64,000 nucleotides of DNA from Apodemus sylvaticus (Eukaryota > Chordata > Mammalia > Rodentia > Muridae): NCBI RefSeq assembly GCF_947179515.1, contig NC_067478.1:27112605-27176604 (forward strand). The letters run 5' to 3'. This document shows, in pieces, positions 29,590 to 40,768 of the stretch. The position numbers and the translations under genes were made by a program. Each line of letters opens with the position of its first letter. Positions within the stretch are counted from its first letter, which is position 1. A model generated the notes under the pieces. It ran no database searches, had not been told where the DNA came from, and was given only the letters and a program-made list of their open reading frames with translations.

Positions 29590-29800
29590 TTTCAGATTCA
29601 TATTTTATGTATATGCGTGTCTGTCTGCTGCTCCTATGTGTGTGCAGCTTGTGCCTGCTGCCCTCAGATGCCGGAAGAGCAGGTCGGATCCTCCGTAAAC
29701 TAGAGTTAGCAATGGTGAGCCACCATGTGGGTGCCGGGCACCAAACCCAGGTCCCCTGCAAGAGCTGTGCTCTCAACCACTACGCCATCTCTCCTGCTCC
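29590..29800 (-). mobile_element. B2/B3-family SINE, minus strand
   Basis: TCATATTTTATGTATATGCG (tail side), CTCAGATGCCGGAAGAGCAG, GTGAGCCACCATGTGGGTGC, CAAACCCAGGTCCCCTGCAA and CAACCACTACGCCATCTCTC (head side). It stands tail-to-tail with the B1 upstream. Confidence 0.85.
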
Positions 29801-30844
29801 TTCAAAGCCTTCTCAACTGATGCATCTTCTGATACATGACCTTCTGGTCACTCACAGGACTGGGCCCTCGGGCTAGGGAATTGGTGAGACTGATATTTCT
29901 GCATCTAACCAGTGGGAGAAAGAAATCAGGGTTCTGTGACATCTAGACAGGGTTTCTGCATCCTACTGTGGTCCCAGAGCTCATAAGCAAAAAGCAAAAG
30001 GTGCTCAGTAGGTCTTCTGATTGCCAGGCACTGCTGGTGCCCTGACTCTTCCTGTCCGTGTTGACTCCATGCCCATCTCTGCTATGAGAGCAGCATCTGC
30101 CCAGTCTACAACCACAGCTGCAGGAAGGATCTCGCCCAAGAAAACTCTGTCCCTTCCCTATGAATTTGCATCACCTTCCTTGCCCTATAGAAGTGGGTGC
30201 CACTAGCCCAAGGGGGCCTTGGCTCAAAGAGATAGGCAGTCCCTGATGGGACACCCATCGCAGTAGCCAGGAGCTGCTTGGCAAACCTTCACCCCATGCA
30301 GAAGAGACCAGCCATCTCCCATTATCTAAATCCCAGGCAGCATAAATGGTCATGTGGACAGTTATCAGGAAAGCTGGAACAGTGATATGGGTTTAGGGAC
30401 TATCCTACCCAGGATCAGGAGCCCCAACTTTATTACCATTTTATTATAGGTGATCAAAAGGAGCTTCTAGATTCCTACAAATTACTCAGAAAATTTCTGT
30501 TTGAATTAAACAGAAAATACTACAGGCCACAGGAGTGCTGCTGATGGACAAATCTGTGTCTAGGTCAATGATTTCTATGAAAACGTTACAGAACTACTGA
30601 AACACACTAAGTTCATGTAAAAACCAGAGAAATCAGATAGGCTCCACCCCTGAACTCAGAGTTACTGTCCTATTTTTTCCATTTTATTGTAGATGAGCAA
30701 AAGGGTGCACTATATATCTACAGGAATTACTCAAATAGAAAATGCAACTGTCAGCAAGTGCAGGCCAGGGCATGGGGAAACTGGACGCCTTGTACCTTGT
30801 AAGATACTGCTAGAGTATTACACTTACTACCCACTTCCTTACTT
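29801..30844. other. Unique sequence with a diverged direct repeat
   Basis: No gene recognised. Segments starting at 30,436 and 30,679 share a diverged block (CCATTTTATT(A/G)TAG(G/A)TGA, a C/G difference, then CAAAAGG ... AATTACTCA), about 65 bases long, 243 bases apart. This may be a small ancient tandem duplication. Confidence 0.4.
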
Positions 30845-30945
30845 GCAACAGGGTCTCACCCTGAGCCTGGGCTAGACTTCATTCAGTTCCCCATTCTCCT
30901 ACCTCTGCTGGGATCACAGGTGTGTGTCAACTTCCAATACTGTTC
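30845..30945 (-). mobile_element. Old B1-like fragment, minus strand
   Basis: CAACAGGGTCTCACCCTGAG, CTGGGCTAGACTTCATTCAG and CTGCTGGGATCACAGGTGTG keep the order of a reverse B1 with heavy divergence. Confidence 0.5.
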
Positions 30946-31043
30946 TTGTAACTTCTTGTGATGCCCTCTCCCCCCCCCCAACATTGCCCAAAAAAGAAAG
31001 AAAATTATTATTTTTAAAATTTCTTAATTTTTGTTTTCAAAAC

Positions 31044-31069
31044 TGGGTGGGTGGGTGGGTGGGTGGGTG
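31044..31069 (+). repeat. (GGGT)n microsatellite
   Basis: Six to seven GGGT units directly in front of a B3 head. Because each unit has a GGG run, the tract also fits a G-quadruplex pattern. Confidence 0.95.
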
Positions 31070-31257
31070 GAGGGCTGGAGAGATGCCTTAGGTGGTAAGA
31101 GCACTTGCTATTCATCCAGAAAGCTCAAGTTTGCCTCCCAGTTCCCATATCAAGCTGCTCTCAAACATATGTAGCTATAGCTCCAGGAGATCCAATGCCT
31201 CTGGCCTCCACATGCACATATCATATGCAGACACACATGCATAATTTAAAATAAAAT
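31070..31257 (+). mobile_element. B2/B3-family SINE, first of a tandem pair
   Basis: GGGCTGGAGAGATGCCTTAG, GTGGTAAGAGCACTTGCTAT, CTCCAGGAGATCCAATGCCT, CTGGCCTCCACATGCACATA and an AATTTAAAATAAAAT tail. Full length. Confidence 0.9.
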
Positions 31258-31400
31258 AGGGTCTGGAGAGCCATCTCAGTGCTTAGGGGCATGTATTGTT
31301 CTTGCAGAGGACCCAAGCTGAGTCCTGGTACCTATATCAGGCAGCATACAACTGTAAGTTCAGTTCCAAGAGATCCACCATGCTTCTGAGCTCTTGAGAC

Positions 31401-31431
<31 letters not shown>

Positions 31432-31500
31432 TGTGTGTGTATGCGCACACACTCATGCATGCACATACACACAAATAATAATACATTTAAATAATAATTT
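31258..31500 (+). mobile_element. B3 SINE, second of a tandem pair, with internal (GT)n
   Basis: It starts at the A tail of the previous SINE with GGGTCTGGAGAGCCATCTCA, then TGCAGAGGACCCAAGCTGAG and AGTTCCAAGAGATCCACC. The CA-rich tail region has become a (GT)n array at 31,400-31,440, before an AATAATAATACATTTAAATA tail. Insertion into the A tail of an older SINE explains the head-to-tail arrangement. Confidence 0.82.
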
Positions 31501-32360
31501 TTTTTAAAAAGTTTTACAAAATGAAAAAAAGAAGCAGAGGACATTCTAGGGAAGCAACTGTCCTAGCGCTTACTTGGCCAGTCATTGTCTAATTTGGGGA
31601 CAGTTAGGCCTCTTCAGTGTCCTGGCAGCTGTGACTCTACCCTCTTTTCCCAGACATCCCAGCTCTATGGGATGACAGCTCAGATATTTCTACACTCAGC
31701 CTCTTCCTCCTCCCTGAGGCTGTAACTTCAAAGCTAGGTAAAGACCCAAGATCTAAGAAATGCTCACACAGTGAAAATCAGGACAATCATCCTCCCGGCC
31801 TGCTCCATCATTCCATTTCCAGAATGTGCTTTGTCTGGCCTGGCACTTTACACAGATTATTCTCTTCACTTCCACTAAGGGGCCCCTCCCTAATGGAGGG
31901 AGATTAACCCTTCTTTGCCCCCTTTCAATCTCCTTTAGCTGAGAGCTTGCTTCTCACAGTGCTCTTCGCTGGGCAAGAGCACGGCTGCATGCTCCACAGC
32001 GACAGGGCTGCCTTCCCTTAGAAGCCTAGGAACTGCTCTTAAACACCTTCTTGCCCGACTTGGCCCTGAAAAGATGGTTTTGAAACTAAGCTTGTTGTGA
32101 GTTGCCTGGATCTGTAGTATGGAATTGCATAAGCACGTGGGCATTTGGGTCAAGGGAGACTCTGAACTCAACACCTCAGAACCTGTCATCACAGAACCCA
32201 TGGCTTATTTATTCTCTGGCCCTGCAGAAGGGTCTCTGACATTCCTTAAGATTCAATCCTGGCTGGACTGAAGTGTATGTGACATCCTGTACGGAAGTGA
32301 TACATCTTTATACAATCTACTGTCTTCATCCCATTTCTAGCCTCAGTGACTAGTTTCCTG

Positions 32361-32404
<44 letters not shown>

Positions 32405-34617
32405 ACGTGTTTCATTTCAAAACTACAAGAAGGACAAAAGTGCAAGGCTTCTCAGGCCTGGTGGTGAGCTGGTCATCAGGACAGGAATGGAGGTAGTTTG
32501 AGTTGCTGATGATTTTTGTCAGGTTTGTACCGACTGGTTTCGAAGCCATGCAGAACAACAGAAAATGAAACTCGCAGCTTATTTTTAGCTGTTCATGCTA
32601 ACTCATGAGATATTTCTTTGCAAACCAAATAGAAGAAAGGTGACTTCAATGAGCTAAATTTAGAATGCTTGACTTACAGCAGTTAAGCCTGGTCGTCTGA
32701 TACTACCCACGTATCAGAGGCACTTCGACCTAGGGAAGTTTGAAGCTATGCTTACGATTTTGTTTAAAATTATTTTTAGTTGAGCTTTTTAAAGATGTAA
32801 GTGTATTTGCCTTGGAGAGGAACTGAGAAACACATTATAAAGGCTCGTCTCCTGGCATCTGATCATTCTTGTGTAATTTACAGCAACTTTGTAAACAAGC
32901 GACAGTCTGGAATTTCTTCTCAAAGGAGCCAGTTTATAAAATCACAGAAAGCAGAGCCCTGCAAAGGAAGGAGTGTTGGTTCTCTCTTGCTGCCAGGGTT
33001 AGGCGTGCACTACTATCTTTGAACTTGAGACCCGCGTAGATGGCATTTTCTAAACCATCTTCCTGTCTTACAAGTCTCTGAAGCACACTCTGGCCCCATG
33101 GGCCTGCGGAGATGACGAGGTCCTCTCTGGAGGCAGAGGTGGTCTGCCAGCCTACCATCATTTCCATTTCCCCTTTCCTGTCCCAGAAAGGGTAGCTCTC
33201 ACAGCTTCTCGGTCAACTCGGTTTTTCTTTGAGGAATGAGTGATGAAATCTTTAAAAGGTCTTCGAAGGGATCTCCAGGGCCATTGCCTCATGCATGGGC
33301 CAAAGCTTTCCAATTCTAGACAGTGCCTCACCCCAACATGCCCCTGGTAGTGAGGGAACTAGGAGAGTTCCATCCTTGAGTTAGGAGTCAATAGCACACT
33401 CTAATGAGCCATTCCACTGCATGGGGCAAAGCCCCAGGAGCCTGGGGAGACACAAAGACCCACAGGAGGCAAACCCAGAGACCCCGGTAAAGGTGGCTAC
33501 TTCAATACACCAAATGCTTACTGTGCGTCTATTCTGTCCAAGGAAAATGGAGTCGCTAGGGTATGTTGGTTAAGCTGCCCTGGCTGAGGTGAGGCACACA
33601 GTTGAGACTCTGAGCTGCAAATTCATTTATCTGACAAAAGAAAAGATCTAGGTTCAACCTGGGAATATCTGTTGTTACAGGGAGGCATGTATGGGAAGGG
33701 AGGCTCCTCTTACATGAGGTACATGGTATAGTTCCAGAGATGCCGAGGGAGGGATGGTTCTCTTACCGGAGGTCCATGCTATCCATCCACAGGAAATCTT
33801 GTTTATAGTCCCATCTTTCTTTTTCTACCTGATTATCATTCTCTCTAGAAGAAACTTAGCTATTGCCTTGTCTCTGTTTGGTCAGTGGTGGATGGTCATG
33901 GTAGCAAATGGGCCTGGTATGGGAATGCCAGTGACCCACATGGACTCAATGTCATCTAAATATTGTTCTTCAAATACCACCCTTCAAATGCACTGGGAAA
34001 CGAAAGCAAAGATCATGCAGTTGCCAAAGCTGACATAGTAATGCCTATTGCAAAGGTGGCACATCTTGAGGGTGTTCCTAGCGAGGATGTCCAGTGGACT
34101 CGGTGGGGTTGAAGGCCACAGTCTCCCTTCCATCTCACCAGGTTCCCCTTTTCTTTGTTGAAAACCTCATGTCTCAGTTTCCCTTTCTTCCAGCTGTTTC
34201 TTGGAGTCCCCTCCTGGGTGTGGTGCCCGAGGCCTGCTGTCTGAGTCTCCCCGACAGTCTTTCCCACGTGCTAATGCCTGGAAGTAGAAAATCTAAAAGA
34301 CGTCTTAGTGTTCCAACTGCGGGGGACATCCCACCCACTCATCGCCTCACTACACAGAGTGAGGTCATCCTCTCCTGTCCCTAGACAGGGTAGAGAAGGT
34401 TGTTAAGAAAGCCCCTTGGAGAACCATCTCACAGGCTTATAAAACTGCTGACAATTAATCAAAATTGCCTGCCACAGATACAAGAGGCAGGGGCTTGGAA
34501 TCTAGCTCTTGGTCAACCCAACCGAGGAAGCAAGCTGGGGTGGGTTCTTTTTAAGATCACATACAAAATGGAACCTCTGTATGTACAGAATGGATTTTAG
34601 ATAGGAGTAAATAAACA
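31501..34617. other. Unique sequence, no gene seen
   Basis: Over 3 kb with few repeats; a (GT)20 lies at 32,362-32,401. Frames reach 96 codons (34,094-34,384, +) and 94 codons (33,754-34,038, +) without motifs. No CpG island. It may be intronic or intergenic. Confidence 0.4.
32362..32401 (+). repeat. (GT)20 microsatellite
   Basis: A pure TG/GT run ending in GCGCACGTG. Confidence 0.97.
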
Positions 34618-34740
34618 GTTGAATCCCTGCACTCAGGAGGCAAAAGCAAGCGGATCTCTGAGTTTGAGGGACCTCTGGTCTACATAGCAATCTCTAGGAC
34701 AGCCAGAGCTACATAGAAAACCCATTTTAAAGAAAGAGAG
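34618..34740 (+). mobile_element. B1 SINE, 5'-truncated, with purine tail
   Basis: AATCCCTGCACTCAGGAGGC, AAGCGGATCTCTGAGTTTGA, GGTCTACATAGCAATCTCTA and GGACAGCCAGAGCTACATAG lack the B1 head. A purine-rich tail of GAAA/GGAA/GGGA units runs to about 34,782. Confidence 0.8.
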
Positions 34741-35519
34741 AAAGATAGGAAGGAAGAAACGAGGGAGGGAGGGAAGGAAGGGGCAGCTATTGAACATTCA
34801 TTTATTCATTAAAATGATACATTTAAACTCTTAGTTGAGAAAAATGTCCTGTGGTCTTACACAAAACTTGGGCTGTCAAAAGCACACAGAAGTCATGAAA
34901 GAGGATTTAAATAACTTTAGTGTTTTTCTACATTCAACTCTGTCTTTTCTTTTTTATGGTGAAAATGTGCATTGGAATGTAGTTGAGAGAGAAAGTGCAA
35001 ATCCTAAGTGGAACTCCCTGGCTTCAGAATGGCCATTGTAACTGTGTAGAAGTTTTGGGGACTGCAAAAATGTTTGTTGTTGGTTGGTTGGTTTGGTTTT
35101 CTTTGGAGTGGCTGCCTTAATCTAGCTATGTGGTGTTTTCATTTGTAAGTTCATTATAATAAAGTAAAATAATAATAAAAATTAAAAGTCCGCTAAAAAC
35201 CATGTAGGTGTTGGAAAGGACTGGGGAGATAGACCTGGGATTCAGTGAGAAGCAAAATAAGAATGGAACAGCAAGAAAATGGTGGACATTACCCTGAGAA
35301 ACAGTTTCCACCCAACCAAGACTGCAGTCCACATGTACCCCCCCAACACACATATACCTACATGTACACGCAATACAAATAAGATAAAGGGAAGATACAC
35401 ATTGGGGTAAAGGCCTCATGTACTTGAGTTTCTGTTCAAGATAAGAATACTGTTTGGAGTTGAAACTAAGCCGTCCTTGATAGGTGCACTGGCTTTTTTG
35501 GTAACTGGAATTAAAGTCT
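34741..35519. other. Purine tract and unclassified sequence
   Basis: The GA/GGGA purine tract continues to 34,782. The remainder is AT-rich; 35,200-35,410 may be a worn B3 (CCCCAACACACATATACCTA and an AATACAAATAAGATAAAG tail), but the head is not convincing. A 97-codon minus frame at 35,126-35,419 lacks motifs. Confidence 0.35.
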
Positions 35520-35930
35520 AGCTAGCCCATATAAAAGACACACAATGCAGGTATTTTATTTACAAGCTGTTGGCCTAGACTGGGCAGGCTCAGAGCTATT
35601 CTAACTCATTCCCCAGCCATGGGTCCCTGGTTACTTGCTAGTTTTCCTGGCCATGGGCTCATGGTCAGTGTCCTCTCCTGGTGGTCTCCTCCACTCCCCT
35701 TCCTTCTCTCTTTCTCCCTTCAACCCCCTGCCAGGTAACTGAATACCTCAATCTATTGCCCAGTCCCAGGCTTTAACCCTTTATTGACCAATTAATTTGG
35801 GGAGTAAGGTTGCATAGCATCATTTATTAATATGACATAGTTAAAATAACTATGATTTTCAGCTTTGATCAGTATACAGAAGTTCCTACCTAGATCTCTG
35901 GGCAAGATATACCTGTTGGAACTGTGATGG
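35520..35930. mobile_element. Possible rodent LTR/ERV fragment
   Basis: CAAGCTGTTGGCCTAGACTG, CAGCCATGGGTCCCTGG, CCTTTATTGACCAATTAATT and GGTTGCATAGCATCATTTAT resemble a dispersed rodent repeat I associate with LTR/ERV remnants, but I cannot name the family or be sure of the strand. Confidence 0.3.
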
Positions 35931-35971
35931 ACTTTCTTAAAAAAAAATGTCAGCTAAAATATTATCCCATT

Positions 35972-36197
35972 AATTTTTTTAGATTATTTATTTAAAAATG
36001 TGTGAGTGTTTTGTTTACATATACGTCTGGGGATCATGAGTGTGCCTGGCTGGCACTCACAGAGTTCAGAAGAGGGTATTAGATCCCCTGGAACCGGAGT
36101 TACACATGGTTGTGAGCCACCATGTGGATGCTGGGAATCAAACCTAGATCCCCTGAAAGAAACGCCTGTGTTCTTAACTGCTATGTCTCCAGGTCCC
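35972..36197 (-). mobile_element. B2/B3-family SINE, minus strand
   Basis: TTTAGATTATTTATTTAAAA, AGAAGAGGGTATTAGATCCC, GGTTGTGAGCCACCATGTGG, ATGCTGGGAATCAAACCTAG and TTCTTAACTGCTATGTCTCCAG. It is complete apart from wear in the head. Confidence 0.9.
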
Positions 36198-36231
36198 CAA
36201 AGTTATTTTAAATAAGTGATAAATCAATTTA

Positions 36232-36380
36232 TTGAGGGTGAGGCAGCACATACCTTTAATCCCAGCAGCAATCAGGAGGCAGAGGCAAACAGGGATCCGT
36301 GAGTTTGATGCTAGACTCGCTTACATAGTGAGTTCCTGGGCAGCCATAGCTAGACAATGAGATTCTGTCTCTAATTAAAG
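36232..36380 (+). mobile_element. B1 SINE, diverged
   Basis: GAGGCAGCACATACCTTTAA, TCCCAGCAGCAATCAGGAGG, AGTGAGTTCCTGGGCAGCCA and GAGATTCTGTCTCTAATTAA. Its tail has expanded into the following (GAAA)n. Confidence 0.85.
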
Positions 36381-36385
36381 AAGAA

Positions 36386-36445
<60 letters not shown>

Positions 36446-36446
36446 G
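36381..36446 (+). repeat. (GAAA)n microsatellite
   Basis: About 15 GAAA units with one irregular start, 66 bases of pure purine grown from a B1 A-tail. It is triplex-prone and likely polymorphic. Confidence 0.97.
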
Positions 36447-37440
36447 ATTTTATTAAATATTTATTATAAAAATTATATTAAAATTTTTTATTAAAAAATT
36501 GCCTCTTACATTTTAAAATTTTAAAACCATCAAGCATGGTGAACATTTATTTTTAAAATTCAGTTGACTAGCTAACCTGACCATGAGCTCACCTACTTGT
36601 ATTTGATTAGGTGTAAAATGAAACCAGCTGCAATTTTTAAAGCCGTGGATGGCATCAAGAAATATATAAACCAATTCAAATGTTTATAAACCGAGGATTC
36701 CTCTGGGACTCGGTGCCTGACTTGATGTTTTTTTTTAAATGAGAAGAGCAGAGCTCTGCTCAGACTTGAATTATGTACTTTGCATAAGCCGTGCAATTTA
36801 ACTTTAACCCACAGGCCTGGAAATAAAATTAGCTCTGCCTGCAGAGCACAGAGGCCACGGGCAAGCAAGGCGTAAAGTCAGAGAAAGACACTGCTCCAGC
36901 CTTGCTCTGGCCTCTAGCTTGTCCTTGCTGAATTATTTTGGGAACCTTGTGCTTGGGTTGTCAAAACCTACAGTTTTCATTGTGGAAAAGGGATTCTCAT
37001 TTAAGCTAATGTCTGTGCATATTCCCTGAGGATGAGGAGCAGGCAATTTTTTAAAATCCTAAGCGAATGCATATCTTTGCCACTTGTGATTGTGATAAAG
37101 CTTAAATAATTCAGACGTGAGTGTGGCTTTTTTTTCCTTCTTTTTACCTCCAGTACAAAACAAGATTTATTAGTTGACAGCATCTACCCAGACTCATCCC
37201 TTAGAATATTTACAGCTAGAATTCATGTTTGTTTAAACTGTACAGGTTTGGTAAATATATCATGTTTGCTCACGGTTTGGGGACATCACAAAGTACCATT
37301 CAATATCTATCTTTTTGTTCATTTTGACAAAGAGTGAACAAAGGTGCTTGGCAGAAAGGTGTAGAAACCTTAGACATGGCACCTCGTTATAAGAAATACA
37401 GTGTGGGGCGCAACCCCAGCCTTCAGCCTCCCTCATAAAG
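36447..37440. other. Unique AT-rich sequence, no gene seen
   Basis: Very AT-rich from 36,447 to 36,560. A 91-codon minus frame at 36,593-36,868 has no motif. No repeats recognised. Confidence 0.4.
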
Positions 37441-37643
37441 CAGTGGTTCTCAACCTGTGGGTCATGACCCCTGGGGAATCAAAGGACCCTTTACATAGCA
37501 GATATTTACATTATGATTCATAACAGTAACAAAATTACAGTTGTGAAGTAGCAACAAAACTGATTTTATGGTTGGGGGTCACCACAACACGAGGAACTGT
37601 ATTAAAGGGTCACACAAGGCATTTAGAAGGTTGAGAGTCGCTG
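37441..37643 (+). mobile_element. URR1-type hAT (Charlie) non-autonomous DNA transposon, second copy
   Basis: CAGTGGTTCTCAACCTGTGG at the left and AAGGTTGAGAGTCGCTG at the right form the terminal inverted repeats. The interior has CATAACAGTAACAAAATTAC and GATTTTATGGTTGGGGGTCA. It is homologous over its length to 6,533-6,751. The 8-base flanks are not identical, so the target-site duplication has decayed. Confidence 0.9.
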
Positions 37644-37959
37644 CTACACAGGAATGCACACTGTTCATTCACTGGTCTCCAGGGAACCTGGGATGGGTCA
37701 CCGCCGCTGTTACTGTCATTTATTATCCCAGACCAAGGAGGCAGCCCCATGGACCAGTGTAGTCACCAACGATTCTGTATCTTAGTAATACATTGTGAAT
37801 GTGTAATGTGAATGTCCAGCCTCCAGATGTCATTCACGGGACTTTCTCAATGGGTATTGTGTGTCAAATGCCAAGCAAGGTGTTTCCTTCAACTTTCTAT
37901 TCATCTTGAAGGAATCCCGTAATCATATTTTTGAGAATTCTTGAATTTTGGTTTCTTAA
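37644..37959. other. Unique sequence, nothing recognised
   Basis: A short non-repeat stretch between the URR1 copy and a compound microsatellite. No frame of note. Confidence 0.4.
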
Positions 37960-37976
37960 AACACACACACACACAC

Positions 37977-38045
<69 letters not shown>
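37960..38045 (+). repeat. (AC)10-(AG)32 compound microsatellite
   Basis: About ten AC units, then GTG, then about 32 GA/AG units without interruption. It sits at the left edge of an LTR. Confidence 0.98.
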
Positions 38046-38049
<4 letters not shown>

Positions 38050-38051
<2 letters not shown>

Positions 38052-38470
38052 AGAAAGAATGTGTTTTCGCTTTAATCCCAGGTGTGGGGATGTGGGGTGC
38101 TTTGGACTGTCCGAAGCAGCTAAGATTTACCTCATGCTCTAGCAGAGGCATGATTCTGCCAGCCAGAGACAATATCTGCAATTGTGTGATGTTTGGAATT
38201 CTGGGAACTTTTCAGGGGGTGCTGCCCCTCCCCCCTCCCCCTCCCCACCCCAATTTCCCGGTTGTTATTAGTTTAGGGAGGTTGTTTTCAATTTGTTACT
38301 AGACTAGTCGAAGAAGAAACAAAAGGAAAGAAAATAGATTCAGGAAACTTTTTCCCCTCTATCCTTGTTTCTCTCCTAACTAGTGTTGGGAGTAAAACAG
38401 GGGGAGGGGCGGGGATAAAGGCTGGAGAAAAAAGAATCCACAAAGTAGCAAAGACCAGCTACAGGACCCT
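38050..38470 (+). mobile_element. ERV solo LTR (class uncertain, paired with 61.46 kb)
   Basis: It shares long blocks with 61,462-61,800: TTTAATCCCAGGTGTGGGG, GACAATATCTGCAATTGTG, TGATGTTTGGAATTCTGGGA, GAAGAAACAAAAGG, TCCTTGTTTCTCTCCTA and GACCAGCTACA. The order fits a rodent ERV LTR; I suspect the BGLII/RLTR class but cannot confirm it. Where the other copy has TATAAATGCGAGG, this copy has a C-rich insert (CCCCTCCCCCCTCCCCCTCC), so its LTR promoter is probably dead. Confidence 0.6.
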
Positions 38471-38989
38471 GCTTTGTAGATGACTGAGTGATAGTTAACT
38501 TGGTGCCTGAAACTCCGCATAACTGTCTTATTTCTAAACCCCCCAAGAAAGAAGGAATTAGCCCAAGGACACTCCGTCCTAATATTCTGCCACTGTCAAT
38601 GTTAGTCAGAGCTTAGAGAGTAAGGAAGTGGGGGTAGGGAAGATGGCTCCACCGTTGGTGTTAGAGCAGGAGCCACTGTTTGCCTTAAAGTCACACTCAT
38701 TTCTGGAGTACTTGTGAGAGAGACGTAAGCTTCAACAAGAAGAGGGCTCGCTGTGGATCAGGCAGGATCCACCTTCCTGACAGCCTACCCCACTGACAGA
38801 ATAAAGCCTACGGTTTAGAGATAGGCAGGTATGCTTTCCACAGCTAGAAGCCACTTCTGCTCTGAGGAAGAATTCAAACTAGAAACAGTCCAGTTGGGAA
38901 GCCTGGTACCCAGGCTGAGATTTTTCCAATGTATTTTCTCCTTTAAGCAGTTTTTAGGACACACAAATGCTTTGCTAGCCTCATTATTC

Positions 38990-39190
38990 CCAGGCGGTCC
39001 TCACAGAAGACAGCGTCGCTAAAAAACCGACAAACCCAGGAAATATTAATTCATGGTTGCATTGTTAAAATTAATTAACATTAGCATGTTTGGTGATGCA
39101 ATAGGCAATTAAAGACTGTGTGAGAGACGAGATGAAAAATGTAAAGATATTTCGTATTTAAAATCAGGCTCGGAGCGTTTCACAGAAAGG
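38990..39190. promoter_or_regulatory. Putative conserved enhancer-like AT-rich element
   Basis: The repeat-free stretch contains AATATTAATTCATGG, TTAATTAAC (homeodomain core), TGATGCAAT at 39,094-39,102 (the C/EBP-ATF composite CARE form) and GGCAATTAAAG. Dense homeodomain/bZIP words in a repeat-poor interval are typical of conserved non-coding enhancers. Conservation was not tested, so this is a motif-based inference. Confidence 0.3.
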
Positions 39191-39469
39191 CTGGCTTATA
39201 ATGATGGCTCTGGGGGTGGGTATGGTCTCTTTGTAGGAAAGAATCCCTTTTGTTTTCTCAAAAGTCTACTTCTTATACAGCATGTTATTGTTTCTTTCTG
39301 TTTTTAATCAGCTGATAGGATCTTTAAAAAAGAAATCTACCAAGCTACTCTTATTTCACTATTTTATAGCAAAATAGTATTTGCTTATAAGGTATTTCTT
39401 TTAAATCCTGAATAAGCAGCCATTTAACAGTTTTTGTTCCATATATTAAATATTTTGTTGCAATTTGAT

Positions 39470-39590
39470 TTGTGTGTGTGTTGTTTGTGTGTGTATGTGT
39501 GCATGCATGTGTGCGTGTATTTGTGTGAGTGTGTGTGTGTGTGTGTATGTGTGAGCACACGCGCGCATGCATGTGTATATGTCTGAGAGA
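39470..39590 (+). repeat. TG-rich degenerate microsatellite
   Basis: GT/TG units with GCATGCATGTG interruptions over about 120 bases. The minus 73-codon frame is a His-Thr repeat artefact. It can adopt Z-DNA where purine-pyrimidine alternation holds (GCACACGCGCGCATGCATGT near 39,555). Confidence 0.9.
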
Positions 39591-40768
39591 GGAAAGGTAT
39601 GTGTATAAGAATTCTTAAAGGCTTTTAAAAAAATAATTCCTCAAAATTATAAATTGGAGTCTATAGAAAGCGATCTCCATTTATTATGTACGGCCACACT
39701 AGGTCCCATCAATCCTGAGCAGTGGGGGAGTGGCGTGGAAAAGACATGAAATTTGGTGTCTGAGTAGATGAGATTTAATTTTCAGGAAACATTTCGCTCA
39801 TAAAATGGATAGCAACCCTGCATCAGCCCTGACCTTCTAATGTCAATGCCATGGTGCAAGTGTGAAGCTAAAATAAGCCTCCAAGTCAGACAAAGGGACA
39901 TCGCCTCTCGGCACACGTCTCTTCTCGCCAGAATATACCATCCCCAGCCTTTTGCTATTCCTATAACGGGCTTGATCGCTTTGGAGGGGGAGGGGGAAGA
40001 CAAATCGCTCCTATGTTTGGAACATGTATGGTATGCTGCAGTAAATCTTACTATTATTTAGGTTAATATCCTAAAGATAGCTCTAATTCTTTATGAAGGC
40101 CAGCTGTACATCTGAAGGAAACTGACATCAGTTTCTTTTTTTTTTTTTTTTTTTGTACTGATTTTACTTGGTTTCACTTGCATCTTCATACAGTCCTGTC
40201 TGCAGCGGTATCTGCCGTTCCGTACTGCAGATACATTTAGCTGGATACATTTACACTGCCTGTGGTTAAAGGTTATAGAACGGATACAGACAACTGATCA
40301 TGCATTCTTCTACAAGCCTGCCGGCACCTTAGGGTTTTAAGAAAAACAATCTACAAATGCTATTTTCTTTATCAGAATCCATCTTCACTTGGCAGTAGTT
40401 TAATAGGTTTGTTGGGGTTTTGTTTTTTTTTTAATTATTATTTTTTTACGTTTCTTGCTGCTGCTAGCAATTCTGTGAAATTAACAGTCTATAAAATGCA
40501 TCCCCGAGCAGATACCTACTGTATTGCAAGCTTTCTCCAAGAAGAGGATATGACAGTGTTCATTCCAGCTGATTTCCTTCCTTAGCACGAGGACTGTTTG
40601 ATTTGCAGAAGCAGACGATTCATTCACTGTGCAGCCGCACTGCTTAAGTGCATGGAGTGCCTTCGACTGCCTGGTTGCAGAATCTGGAGTTTGCTAAGCA
40701 GTGGTTAGCGATTGGGCTCATCTCGCACCGCCACTTGATGACATTCTTCTTTGTTCCCTCCTACCCAG
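39591..40768. other. Unique, repeat-poor sequence
   Basis: No recognised repeat except a T-run at about 40,133-40,155. Hairpin words GTATCTGC and GCAGATAC at 40,208-40,234 have an 11-base loop. A second possible acceptor (TTTTTTTACGTTTCTTGCTG followed by CTGCTAG) ends near 40,470. Confidence 0.4.
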
